Origin: Streptomyces xylophagus
GTDB lineage: Bacteria; Actinomycetota; Actinomycetes; Streptomycetales; Streptomycetaceae
DNA: 64,000 bases
Direction of reading: 5' to 3'
NCBI RefSeq assembly: GCF_000716435.1
Contig: NZ_JNWO01000019.1
Coordinates: forward strand, 216,218-280,217
Positions 17,883 to 27,619 of this stretch are shown in pieces (positions within the stretch are counted from its first letter, which is position 1; every line of letters starts with the position of its first letter). Made by a program: the position numbers and the translations under genes. Under the pieces are notes generated by a model. That model did not search any database, was not told where the DNA came from, and worked only from the letters and a program-made list of their open reading frames with translations.

Positions 17883-18725
17883 ATGCCCCAGCACACCTCC
17901 GGGTCCGACCGGGCGGCGATCCCCCCAGCCGCCCGTGACGGTGGCAGCGTCCGGCCGCCCGCTCCCTCGACGCTCGAGGAGCTGTGGCGGTCGTACAAGA
18001 CGACGGGCGACGAGAGGCTGCGTGAGCAGCTGATCCTGCACTACTCGCCGCTCGTGAAGTACGTCGCGGGACGGGTGAGCGTCGGGCTGCCGCCCAATGT
18101 GGAACAGGCGGACTTCGTGTCGTCGGGGGTGTTCGGACTGATCGACGCGATCGAGAAGTTCGACATCGAGCGGGAGATCAAGTTCGAGACGTACGCGATC
18201 ACCCGCATCCGGGGCGCGATGATCGACGAGTTGCGCGCCCTGGACTGGATCCCGCGCTCGGTGCGGCAGAAGGCGCGGAACGTGGAGCGGGCGTACGCCA
18301 CGCTGGAGGCGCGGCTCAGGCGTACGCCCAGCGAGGGCGAGGTGGCCGCCGAGATGGGCATCGCGGTGGAGGAACTCCACGCCGTCTTCAGCCAGTTGTC
18401 GTTGGCCAACGTGGTGGCCCTCGAGGAGTTGCTGCACGCCGGCGGGGAGGGTGGCGACCGGCTGAGCCTGATGGACACCCTGGAGGACACCGCCGCCGAC
18501 AACCCGGTGGAGGTGGCCGAGGGCCGGGAGTTGCGGCGGTTCCTGGCGCGGGCGATCAACACGTTGCCGGAGCGCGAGAAGACCGTCGTCACGCTGTATT
18601 ACTACGAGGGCCTCACCCTCGCCGAGATCGGCAATGTGCTCGGGGTGACCGAGAGCCGGGTCAGCCAGATCCACACCAAGTCCGTGTTGCAGCTGCGCGC
18701 CAAGCTGGCGAGTTTCGGCCGTTGA
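17883..18725 (+). CDS. whiG: RNA polymerase sigma factor WhiG (sporulation)
   Basis: FliA/WhiG-class sigma-28-like factor that commits aerial hyphae to sporulation in Streptomyces; it activates whiH and whiI and is held by the anti-sigma RsiG with c-di-GMP. Region 2 has [17 protein letters not shown] and [18 protein letters not shown], region 3 includes [18 protein letters not shown], and region 4 has [19 protein letters not shown]. The 280-aa length matches WhiG. It starts at ATG 17883. The upstream 283-bp gap after dprA contains only a small CGGGG/CCCCG hairpin (17619-17631) and no BldD box that I could recognise. Confidence 0.95.
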   Translation: MPQHTSGSDRAAIPPAARDGGSVRPPAPSTLEELWRSYKTTGDERLREQLILHYSPLVKYVAGRVSVGLPPNVEQADFVSSGVFGLIDAIEKFDIEREIKFETYAITRIRGAMIDELRALDWIPRSVRQKARNVERAYATLEARLRRTPSEGEVAAEMGIAVEELHAVFSQLSLANVVALEELLHAGGEGGDRLSLMDTLEDTAADNPVEVAEGRELRRFLARAINTLPEREKTVVTLYYYEGLTLAEIGNVLGVTESRVSQIHTKSVLQLRAKLASFGR

Positions 18726-18819
18726 GCGCAAGCCCTACCGCGTTCTCGACCTCGCAGAATCGTGCCTGCATGGCCCCGGTCACTCCCGTCCGGGGTGGAC
18801 CGTCCGTAGAGTGGTTGAC

Positions 18820-19401
18820 GTGCCAAGGATTCGAGCGGCCTCCGTGGCCGAGCACCGGTCGATGCAGCGAGCCGCCCTGCTGGACGCGGCTCGTTCCCTG
18901 CTGTCCGAGGGTGGGACGGAGGCGCTGACGTTCCCGGCCCTGGCCGAGCGGACGGGGCTCGCGCGGTCGTCCGTGTACGAGTACTTCCGCTCTCGGGCCG
19001 CGGTGGTCGAGGAGCTGTGCGAGGTCGACTTTCCCGTGTGGGCGGCGGATGTGTCGGCGGCGATGCAGCGGGCCGGCTCCGCCGAGGGCAAGGTCGAAGC
19101 GTACGTGCGGCAGCAGCTTGCGTTGGTCGGGGATCGGCGGCATCGGGCTGTTGTTGCCATCTCCGCGAGCGAACTGGACGCGGGGGCGCGGGAGAAGATT
19201 CGGGCCGCGCATGGTGGGCTGGTCGCGATGATCGTTGAGGCGTTGGCGGAGATGGGGCATGGGGAGCCTCGGCTGGCCGCGATGTTGCTTCAGGGGGTTG
19301 TTGACGCGGCTGTGCGGAGGATTGAGCTGGGGGCTGCGGAGGATCCCTCGGTGATTACTGAGGCTGCGGTGAGTATGGCTTTGCGGGGCGTTTCGGGTTG
19401 A
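18820..19401 (+). CDS. TetR-family transcriptional regulator
   Basis: One-component repressor with an N-terminal helix-turn-helix (TFPALAERTGLARSSVYEYF, about residues 38-57) and a divergent ligand domain. TAGAGT at 18807-18812 lies seven bases before GTG 18820, so I chose this leaderless start (VPRIRAASVAEH) over the in-frame GTG at 18811. The target is unknown; the gene lies between whiG and the M23 peptidase and could be autoregulated. The 3' end is followed by a repeat-type hairpin. Confidence 0.82.
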   Translation: MPRIRAASVAEHRSMQRAALLDAARSLLSEGGTEALTFPALAERTGLARSSVYEYFRSRAAVVEELCEVDFPVWAADVSAAMQRAGSAEGKVEAYVRQQLALVGDRRHRAVVAISASELDAGAREKIRAAHGGLVAMIVEALAEMGHGEPRLAAMLLQGVVDAAVRRIELGAAEDPSVITEAAVSMALRGVSG

Positions 19402-19404
19402 GTT

Positions 19405-19454
19405 GTCGGCTGCGGGCCGGTGGGGGGCTGGGCGCGCAGTTCCCCGCGCCCCTA
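19405..19454. repeat. Streptomyces-type interspersed palindromic repeat
   Basis: The block ends in GGGCGCG (19430-19436), an 8-base loop, and CGCGCCC (19445-19451). From memory, the sequence around cgcgcagttccccgcgcccct recurs between many convergent genes in Streptomyces genomes. Here it lies between the convergent TetR and M23 genes and could act as a bidirectional terminator. Only one copy was found in this window. Confidence 0.6.
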
Positions 19455-19463
19455 AAAGCGTCA

Positions 19464-19537
19464 AGCACCGGCAGCAAGCAGTACAGGCCCCTAGAAGCTG
19501 AGCACCGGCAGCAAGCGGGATGGGCCCCTGTTCAGTA
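19464..19537. repeat. Imperfect 37-bp tandem duplication over the M23 gene end
   Basis: Two adjacent copies (19464-19500 and 19501-19537) share a perfect 16-base core, agcaccggcagcaagc, and about 25 of the first 29 positions. The peptidase stop codon lies in the left copy. Confidence 0.7.
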
Positions 19538-20057
19538 GCCACGGCGGCAGTAGCCCCAGCGGGTCCAAGTACATCTCCCCTCTCAGCAAGCCCCAGTGCA
19601 CGCACGAAGTCGCGCCGCAGTGCGAGCCCGTGAGCTCCACCGTTCCCACCACATCGCCCGCCTCCACCTCGTCGCCCTTCTTCACCGACGCGGTCACCGG
19701 TTCGTAGGTCGTGCGGAGGTCGGTCCCCGTCAGTTCCACGGCGACCACCCCTCTCCCCGCCACCCGGCCCGCGAAGGACACCCGGCCCGGGGCCACCGCT
19801 CGTACGGGAGCGTTGGCCGGCGTCGACAGGTCCACGCCTCGGTGGCCCCGGGCGTAGAGCGTTGCCGGGGGTTCCCAGCCTCGTAGGACCAAGGGGTGGG
19901 AGCCGACGGGCCAGGTGCGGGCCACGGCCGGTACGGGAGGGGGTGGGACTCCCGGTGCCGGAGGGGCGTCGTCCGCCCGGGCCGCGCAGGTCAGCAGGGT
20001 CAGGAAGAGGGCCAGCAGTGAGCCCAGGGCCGTGTGCAGATGTCGTCGTGATCGCAT
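19491..20057 (-). CDS. Secreted M23-family (LytM-like) peptidase
   Basis: Predicted exported cell-wall endopeptidase or LytM-type activator. A signal peptide covers about residues 1-28 and ends ...TCAARADDA. The M23 domain has the HxxxD zinc site in [10 protein letters not shown] and the second site SCVHWGLL. The usual HxH is CxH here, so one catalytic-type His is replaced by Cys while the metal-ligand His is kept. The start ATG 20057 was preferred to a longer in-frame start at 20354 because it yields a clean signal peptide. At 188 aa it is short. It is convergent with the TetR gene and divergent from rpsB. Confidence 0.85.
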   Translation of the reverse strand: MRSRRHLHTALGSLLALFLTLLTCAARADDAPPAPGVPPPPVPAVARTWPVGSHPLVLRGWEPPATLYARGHRGVDLSTPANAPVRAVAPGRVSFAGRVAGRGVVAVELTGTDLRTTYEPVTASVKKGDEVEAGDVVGTVELTGSHCGATSCVHWGLLRGEMYLDPLGLLPPWLLNRGPSRLLPVLSF

Positions 20058-20340
20058 GGCACAAACCGTGCCGTATCCGTGCCGATCATGGCCGGGACCT
20101 GTGGACCGCCGGGTGGTTGTGGACATCGGCGTCACCCGGTACCTCGCGGGTCCCGTACACTTCCTTTGGCGATCCGGGTCACCGGGTCGACTTCGCACGC
20201 CCCGACATCTGGTCCTCCGTCGAAGAGACGAAAAACCGGTGTCAGCGCTCCTCGGTCCTCTGGGCACGCGCACGTGGGCGTCAGGCGCGAGTGCCGTCCC
20301 GGTGCTCGCGGCACAACCGAGAAAATCAAGGAGAACGGCC

Positions 20341-21312
20341 ATGGCCGTCGTCACGATGCGGGAGCTGCTGGAAAGCGGCGTCCACTTCGGTCACCAGACC
20401 CGTCGTTGGAACCCGAAGATGAAGCGGTTCATCTTCACGGAGCGCAACGGCATCTACATCATCGACCTGCTCCAGTCGCTGTCGTACATCGACCGCGCCT
20501 ACGAGTTCGTCAAGGAGACCGTCGCCCACGGCGGCACGGTCATGTTCGTCGGCACGAAGAAGCAGGCGCAGGAGGCCATCGCCGAGCAGGCCACCCGCGT
20601 CGGCATGCCCTACGTCAACCAGCGCTGGCTGGGCGGCATGCTCACCAACTTCTCCACCGTCTACAAGCGTCTGCAGCGCCTCAAGGAGCTCGAGCAGATC
20701 GACTTCGAGGACGTCGCCGCGTCCGGTCTCACCAAGAAGGAGCTTCTCGTGCTGTCGCGCGAGAAGGCCAAGCTGGAGAAGACCCTCGGTGGTATCCGCG
20801 AGATGTCCAAGGTTCCCAGCGCCGTCTGGATCGTGGACACCAAGAAGGAGCACATCGCGGTCGGTGAGGCCCGGAAGCTCAACATTCCGGTCGTCGCCAT
20901 CCTCGACACGAACTGCGACCCCGACGAGGTCGACTACAAGATCCCGGGCAACGACGACGCGATCCGCTCCGTCACCCTGCTCACCCGCGTGATCGCCGAC
21001 GCCGTCGCCGAGGGCCTCATCAGCCGCTCCGGTGTCGCCGCCGAGGCCAAGGGTGACAAGGCCGCCGGCGAGCCGCTCGCCGCGTGGGAGCGCGACCTGC
21101 TCGAGGGCGAGAAGAAGGCTGACGAGGCTCCGGCCGCCGACGCCGAGGTCCAGACCTCCGCCGAGACCGAGAAGGTCGCCGACGCCGAGCAGGCCGACGA
21201 GGTTCCCGCCGCTGAGGCCGCTGCCGAGGTCGAGGCTCCTGCCGCCGAGGCCGCTCCGGTCGCCGAGGCTGAGGTCGAGGCCGCTCCGGCCGCCGACGCC
21301 GAGCAGGCCTGA
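20341..21312 (+). CDS. rpsB: 30S ribosomal protein S2
   Basis: Essential small-subunit protein. It begins [26 protein letters not shown], split by the classic signatures GVHFGHQ and [12 protein letters not shown]. At 323 aa it carries an actinobacterial Ala/Glu-rich C-terminal extension of about 70 residues after [14 protein letters not shown] 20341 has AAGGAG at 20329-20334. The open frame upstream of it is non-coding leader. Its operon partner tsf follows after a strong hairpin. Confidence 0.97.
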   Translation: MAVVTMRELLESGVHFGHQTRRWNPKMKRFIFTERNGIYIIDLLQSLSYIDRAYEFVKETVAHGGTVMFVGTKKQAQEAIAEQATRVGMPYVNQRWLGGMLTNFSTVYKRLQRLKELEQIDFEDVAASGLTKKELLVLSREKAKLEKTLGGIREMSKVPSAVWIVDTKKEHIAVGEARKLNIPVVAILDTNCDPDEVDYKIPGNDDAIRSVTLLTRVIADAVAEGLISRSGVAAEAKGDKAAGEPLAAWERDLLEGEKKADEAPAADAEVQTSAETEKVADAEQADEVPAAEAAAEVEAPAAEAAPVAEAEVEAAPAADAEQA

Positions 21313-21360
21313 CCCTCCGGCCAACGGCCTGACCTTCCGGGCCAAAGGGCTGACTGAGTG

Positions 21361-21393
21361 ACGGCGGGTGGTGCGGACCGCGCCACCCGCCGT
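21361..21393 (+). terminator. Hairpin between rpsB and tsf
   Basis: An 11-bp perfect stem, ACGGCGGGTGG (21361-21371) and CCACCCGCCGT (21383-21393), with an 11-base loop. It probably attenuates read-through, allowing different rpsB and tsf levels. Confidence 0.7.
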
Positions 21394-21505
21394 TCATCCA
21401 CAGCCCCTAGATCTTCGTAGCCCGTAGATCTTTGGCGGAAGCCCGCTCACCACGCGGCCGCCGCCGACTTCGAGACTTCGAACTCCGAGAAGAGATTTTC
21501 AGATC

Positions 21506-22342
21506 ATGGCGAACTACACCGCCGCCGACGTCAAGAAGCTCCGTGAGCTCACCGGCGCCGGCATGATGGACTGCAAGAAGGCGCTGGACGAGGCCGACGG
21601 CAACGTCGAGAAGGCCGTCGAGGCGCTCCGTATCAAGGGCCAGAAGGGCGTCGCCAAGCGCGAGGGCCGCTCCGCCGAGAACGGCGCCGTGGTCTCCGTC
21701 ATCGCCGACGACAACACCTCCGGTGTCCTGGTCGAGCTGAAGTGCGAGACGGACTTCGTCGCCAAGGGCGAGAAGTTCCAGGCTGTCGCCAACCAGATTG
21801 CCCAGCACGTCGCCGCGACCTCCCCGGCCGACATCGCGGCGCTCCTCGCGTCCGAGATCGAGTCCGGCAAGACGGTCCAGGCGTTCGTCGACGAGGCCAA
21901 CGCGAACCTGGGCGAGAAGATCGTCCTGGACCGCTTCGCCCAGTACACCGACGGCTACGTCTCCGCGTACATGCACCGCACGATGCCCGACCTGCCCCCG
22001 CAGATCGGTGTCCTCGTCGAGCTGGACAAGCCGAACGCCGAGGTCGCCCGCGGTGTCGCCCAGCACATCGCCGCCTTCGCGCCGAAGTACCTGGCCAAGG
22101 AAGACGTGCCGGCCGAGGTCGTCGAGTCCGAGCGACGCATCGCCGAGGAGACCACCCGCGCCGAGGGCAAGCCCGAGGCCGCGATCGCCAAGATCGTCGA
22201 GGGTCGCGTCAACGGCTTCTTCAAGGACGCGACGGTGCTCGGTCAGCCGTACGCGCTCGACCCCAAGAAGTCCGTCCAGAAGGTTCTGGACGAGGCGGGT
22301 GTCACCCTGAAGCGCTTCACGCGCATCAAGGTCGGCATCTGA
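21506..22342 (+). CDS. tsf: Translation elongation factor Ts
   Basis: Guanine nucleotide exchange factor for EF-Tu. The N-terminal UBA-like domain has VKKLRELTGAGMMDCKKAL, followed by the core with CETDFVAKGEKF and YMHRTMPDLPPQIGVLV. The 278-aa length is normal. ATG 21506 begins MANYTAADV and an AGAAGAGA purine tract lies upstream. It follows rpsB as in most bacteria. Confidence 0.97.
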   Translation: MANYTAADVKKLRELTGAGMMDCKKALDEADGNVEKAVEALRIKGQKGVAKREGRSAENGAVVSVIADDNTSGVLVELKCETDFVAKGEKFQAVANQIAQHVAATSPADIAALLASEIESGKTVQAFVDEANANLGEKIVLDRFAQYTDGYVSAYMHRTMPDLPPQIGVLVELDKPNAEVARGVAQHIAAFAPKYLAKEDVPAEVVESERRIAEETTRAEGKPEAAIAKIVEGRVNGFFKDATVLGQPYALDPKKSVQKVLDEAGVTLKRFTRIKVGI

Positions 22343-22546
22343 GTCCGTACCGCGATCGACGCGCGGCGCCCGGCGGAATCCCGCTAGGGTCGTCAGCAGT
22401 CGGCCCGGTACGCCGTCGCGCACGCGCGCGTGGCGGACGACAGCAGATCTGACGAGGAGGCCATTGCCGAGCATGGGATGCGAACGACACCCCACCGGCA
22501 GTGGCCTTCTTCGTATGTGCGACCACGTTGAAGAGGCGAGAACTCC

Positions 22547-23305
22547 ATGACCACCAAGCCCAAGAAGACCGACGACGGCAAGGTACGCGGCCGGTTCATG
22601 CTGAAGCTGTCCGGAGAAGCCTTCTCCGGAGGCGGCGGCCTGGGCGTGGACCCCGACGTGGTGCACAAGATCGCCCGTGAGATCGCGGCCGTCGTACGGG
22701 ACGGCGCGGAGGTCGCCGTCGTCATCGGCGGCGGCAACTTCTTCCGCGGCGCCGAACTCCAGCAGCGCGGCATGGACCGGGCCCGCTCCGACTACATGGG
22801 CATGCTCGGCACGGTGATGAACTGCCTCGCCCTCCAGGACTTCCTGGAGAAGGAGGGCATCGACAGCCGCGTCCAGACCGCCATCACCATGGGCCAGGTC
22901 GCCGAGCCGTACATCCCGCTGCGTGCCGTGCGCCACCTGGAGAAGGGCCGCGTGGTCATCTTCGGCGCCGGTATGGGCATGCCGTACTTCTCCACCGACA
23001 CCACCGCCGCCCAGCGCGCCCTGGAGATCAACGCCGAGGCGCTGCTCATGGGCAAGAACGGCGTGGACGGGGTCTACGACTCCGACCCGAAGACGAACTC
23101 CGAGGCCGTCAAGTTCGACGCGCTCAGCTACGGCGAGGTCATCACCCAGGACCTCAAAGTCGCGGACATGACCGCCATCACGCTGTGCCGCGACAACAAG
23201 CTTCCGATCCTGGTCTTCGAGCTCCTGGCCGAGGGCAATATCGCCCGCGCCGTCAAGGGTGAGAAGATCGGCACGCTTGTGGGTGACCAAGGCAGCCAGG
23301 GCTGA
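22547..23305 (+). CDS. pyrH: Uridylate kinase (UMP kinase)
   Basis: Hexameric amino-acid-kinase-fold enzyme phosphorylating UMP to UDP, the committed step to pyrimidine triphosphates. Landmarks are [13 protein letters not shown] (ATP site), [11 protein letters not shown] and ATVTTDTxA-type [14 protein letters not shown] (here [13 protein letters not shown]). The 252-aa length is typical. The 204-bp gap from tsf holds a TAGGGT -10 candidate near 22385 and a CACGCGCGCGTG palindrome at 22421-22432. frr follows. Confidence 0.96.
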   Translation: MTTKPKKTDDGKVRGRFMLKLSGEAFSGGGGLGVDPDVVHKIAREIAAVVRDGAEVAVVIGGGNFFRGAELQQRGMDRARSDYMGMLGTVMNCLALQDFLEKEGIDSRVQTAITMGQVAEPYIPLRAVRHLEKGRVVIFGAGMGMPYFSTDTTAAQRALEINAEALLMGKNGVDGVYDSDPKTNSEAVKFDALSYGEVITQDLKVADMTAITLCRDNKLPILVFELLAEGNIARAVKGEKIGTLVGDQGSQG

Positions 23306-23435
23306 TGACCCTGACCGGGGGATGGACAATGTCCTGCCGGTCGGGAACCGTGCAGGAAGAAGACGCGACGCAGCCGGCCGCCGACGCCGACACAGCACAG
23401 CAGCCGGGCCTACTCAAGACACGCAGGAGCAAGTG

Positions 23436-23993
23436 GTGATCGAAGAGACCCTCCTCGAGGCCGAGGAGAAGATGGAGAAGGCCGTCGTGGTCGCCAAGGA
23501 GGACTTCGCCGCGATCCGCACCGGCCGTGCGCACCCGGCGATGTTCAACAAGATCGTGGCGGACTACTACGGAGCGCTGACGCCGATCAACCAGCTGGCT
23601 TCGTTCTCCGTGCCGGAGCCGCGCATGGCCGTGGTGACCCCGTTCGACAAGACCGCGCTGCGGAACATCGAACAGGCGATCCGCGACTCGGACCTGGGCG
23701 TCAATCCCAGCAACGACGGCAACATCATCCGAGTGACGTTCCCCGAACTGACCGAGGAGCGCCGCAAGGACTACATCAAGGTCGCCCGGACCAAGGCCGA
23801 GGACTCCAAGGTGTCCATCCGCGCCGTCCGCCGCAAGGCCAAGGACGCCCTGGACAAGCTCGTCAAGGACAAGGAGTCCGGCGAGGACGAGGTCCGTCGT
23901 GCGGAGAAGGAGCTCGACGACACCACGGCGAAGTACGTCGCCCAGGTGGACGAACTCCTCAAGCACAAGGAAGCGGAGCTGCTCGAGGTCTGA
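23436..23993 (+). CDS. frr: Ribosome recycling factor
   Basis: Splits post-termination ribosomes with EF-G. Signatures are [28 protein letters not shown] and [14 protein letters not shown]. At 185 aa it matches the family exactly from GTG 23436, with AGGAG at 23425-23429. The longer frame to 23259 overlaps pyrH and is rejected. It overlaps cdsA by one base, so coupled expression is likely. Confidence 0.96.
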   Translation: MIEETLLEAEEKMEKAVVVAKEDFAAIRTGRAHPAMFNKIVADYYGALTPINQLASFSVPEPRMAVVTPFDKTALRNIEQAIRDSDLGVNPSNDGNIIRVTFPELTEERRKDYIKVARTKAEDSKVSIRAVRRKAKDALDKLVKDKESGEDEVRRAEKELDDTTAKYVAQVDELLKHKEAELLEV

Positions 23994-25183
23994 TGAACGA
24001 CTCTTCCTGGGGGGCACCGCCACAAGCCGGGTACTGGGGGCCGTCCGACCAGGGGCCTGTCCAGGGGGCTGCCCCGGCGGGTCCCACGTACGATGCGCCT
24101 GAGGCGCAGCAGACTCGCCCCATGCCCATCGTGCCCGACGAGCCCGCATACGGCGGACACCAGGATGACGACCGGGGGGCCGCTCGGCTGAGCGGCCCCT
24201 TGTTCCGCGACGAGACGCAGCAGCCGCCGTACGACGTACGGCAGCCGCAGCCGTACGACCCGCGGACGCAGCCCACTGACACGCCGCAGGCGCAGCCCTA
24301 CGGGGCGGTGCCGCAGAATCCGGAGCCCATGCCCGACGCCCCGCCACCGGCGCCCGCCCCGCAGAAGAAGAGCGCGGGCCGGGACCTGGGTGCGGCCATA
24401 GGGGTCGGGGTCGGACTCGGCGCGGTCATCATCGCGTCCCTGTTCGTCGTCAAGGCCGTGTTCGTCGGCGTGATAGCGGTCGCGGTCGTCGTGGGCCTGT
24501 GGGAGCTGACCTCACGGCTGCAGGAGCGCAAGGGCATCAAGGCGCCCCTCGTGCCCCTAGCGGTCGGCGGGGCCGCGATGGTCGTCGCCGGATACGTACG
24601 GGGCCCCGAGGGCGCCTGGGTCGCCATGGCGCTCACGGCGCTCGCCGTCCTCGTATGGCGGATGACGGAGCCGCCCGAGGGCTACCTCAAGGACGTCACG
24701 GCGGGCGTCTTCGCGGCGTTCTACGTGCCGTTCCTGGCCACGTTCGTCGCCCTGATGCTCACCGCCGACGACGGCGCCTGGCGGGTCATGACGTTCCTGC
24801 TGCTGACCGTGGTCAGCGACACGGGCGCCTACGCCGTCGGCTGGCGCTTCGGCACCCACAAGCTCGCCCCGCGCATCAGCCCCGGAAAGACCCGCGAGGG
24901 CCTGTTCGGGGCGGTTTCCTTCGCGATGGTGGCGGGCGCGCTGTGCATGCAGTTCCTGATCGACGACGGCAGCTGGTGGCAGGGCCTCGTCCTGGGCCTC
25001 GCGGTCGCGGCCAGCGCCACACTGGGCGACCTCGGCGAGTCCATGATCAAGCGCGACCTGGGCATCAAGGACATGGGCACGCTGCTCCCGGGCCACGGCG
25101 GCATCATGGACCGCTTGGACTCCTTGCTGCCGACCGCTCCGGTGGTGTGGTTGATGTTCGTGCTCTTCGTCGGGTCCGGCTGA
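23993..25183 (+). CDS. cdsA: Phosphatidate cytidylyltransferase CdsA
   Basis: Integral membrane enzyme making CDP-diacylglycerol for phospholipid synthesis. A Pro/Gln/Gly-rich cytoplasmic leader of about 130 residues (actinobacterial feature) precedes several membrane helices. The family signature is in [20 protein letters not shown] and [17 protein letters not shown], ending [13 protein letters not shown]. At 396 aa it is long because of the leader. ATG 23993 overlaps frr by one base. Confidence 0.95.
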   Translation: MNDSSWGAPPQAGYWGPSDQGPVQGAAPAGPTYDAPEAQQTRPMPIVPDEPAYGGHQDDDRGAARLSGPLFRDETQQPPYDVRQPQPYDPRTQPTDTPQAQPYGAVPQNPEPMPDAPPPAPAPQKKSAGRDLGAAIGVGVGLGAVIIASLFVVKAVFVGVIAVAVVVGLWELTSRLQERKGIKAPLVPLAVGGAAMVVAGYVRGPEGAWVAMALTALAVLVWRMTEPPEGYLKDVTAGVFAAFYVPFLATFVALMLTADDGAWRVMTFLLLTVVSDTGAYAVGWRFGTHKLAPRISPGKTREGLFGAVSFAMVAGALCMQFLIDDGSWWQGLVLGLAVAASATLGDLGESMIKRDLGIKDMGTLLPGHGGIMDRLDSLLPTAPVVWLMFVLFVGSG

Positions 25184-25275
25184 AACACGGCTCGACCTGC
25201 GGGTTTGTGCGTGAGGGGCTCGTTGTCCACAGGGCGGCGAGTCCCTCTTCGTATGTCTGCGACACTGGTAGGGCC

Positions 25276-26382
25276 ATGCCTAAGCCCGGAGAACTTACAT
25301 TCGTCGCCCCCCGCGGAGCCAAGAAGCCGCCGCGGCACCTTGCCGATCTCACGCCCGCCGAGCGCAAGGAAGTTGTCGCCGCGATCGGGGAGAAGCCGTT
25401 TCGCGCCAAGCAGCTGTCGCAGCACTACTTCGCGCGGTTCGCGCACGACCCGGCGGAGTGGACCGACATCCCCGCCGGTTCGCGCGCCAAGCTGCAAGAA
25501 GCGCTGCTTCCTGAGCTGATGACCGTCGTACGGCATCTGTCGACCGACCAGGAGACCACGCGCAAGACGCTGTGGCGGCTGTTCGACGGGACGCTCGTCG
25601 AGTCCGTGCTGATGCGGTACCCGGACCGGGTGACCATGTGCATCAGCTCGCAGGCGGGGTGTGGCATGAACTGCCCGTTCTGCGCGACCGGGCAGGCCGG
25701 CCTCGACCGCAATCTGTCGACCGGTGAGATCGTGCACCAGATCGTCGACGGGATGCGGGCGTTGAGGGACGGGGAGATCCCCGGTGGTCCCGCTCGGCTC
25801 TCCAACATCGTCTTCATGGGCATGGGCGAACCCCTCGCCAACTACAAGCGGGTCGTCCAGTCCATCCGCGCCCTCACCGACCCCGAGCCGGACGGGCTCG
25901 GCCTCTCGCAGCGTGGGATCACCGTCTCGACGGTCGGACTGGTCCCGGCGATCCACCGCTTCTCCGACGAGGGCTTCAAGTGCCGGCTCGCGATCTCGCT
26001 GCACGCACCCGACGACGAGCTGCGCGACACCCTGGTCCCCGTGAACACGCGGTGGAAGGTGCGCGAGGTCCTCGACGCCGGCTGGGAGTACGCGGCGAAG
26101 TCGGGGCGCCGGCTGTCCATCGAGTACGCGCTGATCCGTGACATCAACGACCAGGCGTGGCGCGGTGACCGGCTCGGCCGGCTCCTCAAGGGCAAGCCCG
26201 TGCACGTCAACCTGATCCCGCTGAACCCGACGCCGGGCTCGAAGTGGACGGCCTCACGTCCCGAGGACGAGAAGGCGTTCGTCGAGGCCATCGCGGCCCA
26301 TGGGGTGCCGGTCACCGTCCGGGACACCCGTGGCCAGGAGATCGACGGAGCGTGCGGCCAGCTCGCGGCCACCGAGAGGTAA
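25276..26382 (+). CDS. rlmN: Dual-specificity 23S rRNA/tRNA methyltransferase RlmN
   Basis: Radical-SAM enzyme making m2A2503 in 23S rRNA and m2A37 in tRNA. The iron-sulfur cluster motif is CGMNCPFC near residues 127-134, followed by GMGEPLANY and the C-terminal catalytic cysteine in [10 protein letters not shown] 25276 begins [10 protein letters not shown] and gives 368 aa, the family norm. The long upstream open frame is a shadow of cdsA. Confidence 0.96.
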   Translation: MPKPGELTFVAPRGAKKPPRHLADLTPAERKEVVAAIGEKPFRAKQLSQHYFARFAHDPAEWTDIPAGSRAKLQEALLPELMTVVRHLSTDQETTRKTLWRLFDGTLVESVLMRYPDRVTMCISSQAGCGMNCPFCATGQAGLDRNLSTGEIVHQIVDGMRALRDGEIPGGPARLSNIVFMGMGEPLANYKRVVQSIRALTDPEPDGLGLSQRGITVSTVGLVPAIHRFSDEGFKCRLAISLHAPDDELRDTLVPVNTRWKVREVLDAGWEYAAKSGRRLSIEYALIRDINDQAWRGDRLGRLLKGKPVHVNLIPLNPTPGSKWTASRPEDEKAFVEAIAAHGVPVTVRDTRGQEIDGACGQLAATER

Positions 26383-26421
26383 TCTTCACCCGTACGACCT
26401 GTACGTACATCTTCATATCCG

Positions 26422-26511
26422 ACAGGGGAGCGCGAAGCGCTGAGAGTGCGGCAATCGGGCCGCAGACCCTCTGAACCTCGCCCAGGTCATTCTGGGTAGG
26501 AAGTTCGGTCA
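26422..26511 (+). promoter_or_regulatory. TPP riboswitch (THI element)
   Basis: The conserved thiamine-pyrophosphate aptamer is readable: GGGGAGC then CTGAGAG near 26439-26446, the spacer stem GTGCGGC...GCCGCAG, then ACCCTCTGAACCT, a short variable stem CCCAGGTCATTCTGGGT, and AGGAAG closing P1. It ends about six bases before the thiB start. The distance suggests control of translation initiation: ligand would hide the ribosome site of thiB. Together with thiBPQ it forms a thiamine-repressed uptake operon. Confidence 0.93.
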
Positions 26512-26516
26512 TCACC

Positions 26517-27593
26517 GTGAACACCAAGAAGTACTGTGCTGTCCTCGTCGGCCTCGGCCTGGTCACGCTCTCCGCGTGCGGGTCGGGGTCGGACCAGGGC
26601 AGTGGCTCCGGCTCCAAGACCGTCACCCTCGTCAGCCACGACTCGTGGGCCGTCTCGAAGAACGTCCTCAAGGACTTCGAGAAGCAGTCCGGCTACACCG
26701 TCAAGGTCCTCAAGGACGGCGACGCCGGCCAGGCCGTCAACAAGGCGATCCTCACCAAGGACAACCCCCAGGGCGACGTCTTCTTCGGCGTCGACAACAC
26801 CCTGCTCTCCCGCGCGCTCGACAACGGCCTCTTCCAGTCCTACGACGCGAAGGGTTCCGCCACCGTCAAGCCCGCGTACCGCGTCGACCAGACCAAGCAC
26901 CGGGTCACGCCCATCGACACCGGCGACATCTGCGTCAACTACGACAAGGCCTACTTCAGCAAGCACAAGCTGACCCCGCCGGCCTCCTTCGCGGACCTCG
27001 TGAAGCCCGAGTACAAGAACCTCCTCGTCACCGAGAACGCCGCCACCTCCTCACCCGGCCTCGGCTTCCTGCTCGGCAGCGCGGCCCAGTTCGGGGACGA
27101 CGGCTGGCAGGGCTACTGGAAGAAGCTCAAGGCGAACGGCGTGAAGGTCGTCGACGGCTGGGAGCAGGCCTACGATCAGGAGTTCTCCGGTTCGGCCGGC
27201 GGCAAGAAGGCGGGCGGCGACCGGCCGCTCGTCGTCTCGTACGCCTCCTCGCCGCCCGCCGAGGTCATCTACGGCGACCCGAAGCCGACCACCGCGCCCA
27301 CCGGGGTGTCGTACGGCACCTGCTTCCGGCAGACCGAGTACGCGGGACTGCTCAGCAACGCCGCGAACACCAAGGGCGGCAAGGCCTTCATCGACTTCCT
27401 GCTCACCAAGGAGTTCCAGGAGGACATGCCGCTGAACATGTTCGTCTACCCGGTGGTCGAGGGCGCGACCGTGCCGGCCGAGTTCACGCAGTACGGTCCG
27501 CAGGCCAAGGACCCCGAGACCATGGCGCCCGCGAAGATCGCCGCCGACCGGGACCAGTGGGTCAAGTCGTGGACCTCGCTCGTACTGAAGTAG
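26517..27593 (+). CDS. thiB: Thiamine ABC transporter substrate-binding lipoprotein
   Basis: Exported lipoprotein capturing thiamine or its phosphates. The lipobox LSAC ends a signal peptide at about residues 17-20. The mature domain is of the ThiB/Fe3+-binding group (SHDSWAVSKNVLKDFE, VDNTLLSRALDNGLF). The length (358 aa) fits. GTG 26517 lies directly after the TPP riboswitch, which strongly supports the substrate. The permease and ATPase follow. Confidence 0.93.
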   Translation: MNTKKYCAVLVGLGLVTLSACGSGSDQGSGSGSKTVTLVSHDSWAVSKNVLKDFEKQSGYTVKVLKDGDAGQAVNKAILTKDNPQGDVFFGVDNTLLSRALDNGLFQSYDAKGSATVKPAYRVDQTKHRVTPIDTGDICVNYDKAYFSKHKLTPPASFADLVKPEYKNLLVTENAATSSPGLGFLLGSAAQFGDDGWQGYWKKLKANGVKVVDGWEQAYDQEFSGSAGGKKAGGDRPLVVSYASSPPAEVIYGDPKPTTAPTGVSYGTCFRQTEYAGLLSNAANTKGGKAFIDFLLTKEFQEDMPLNMFVYPVVEGATVPAEFTQYGPQAKDPETMAPAKIAADRDQWVKSWTSLVLK

Positions 27594-27619
27594 CGCCACG
27601 CAGGACCCGAAAGGGGAAC

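Noticed and set aside
18661..20064. 467-codon minus-strand frame across the TetR gene
   Set aside because: Shadow of whiG end, TetR and repeat; the M23 peptidase frame in the same region has clear motifs instead.
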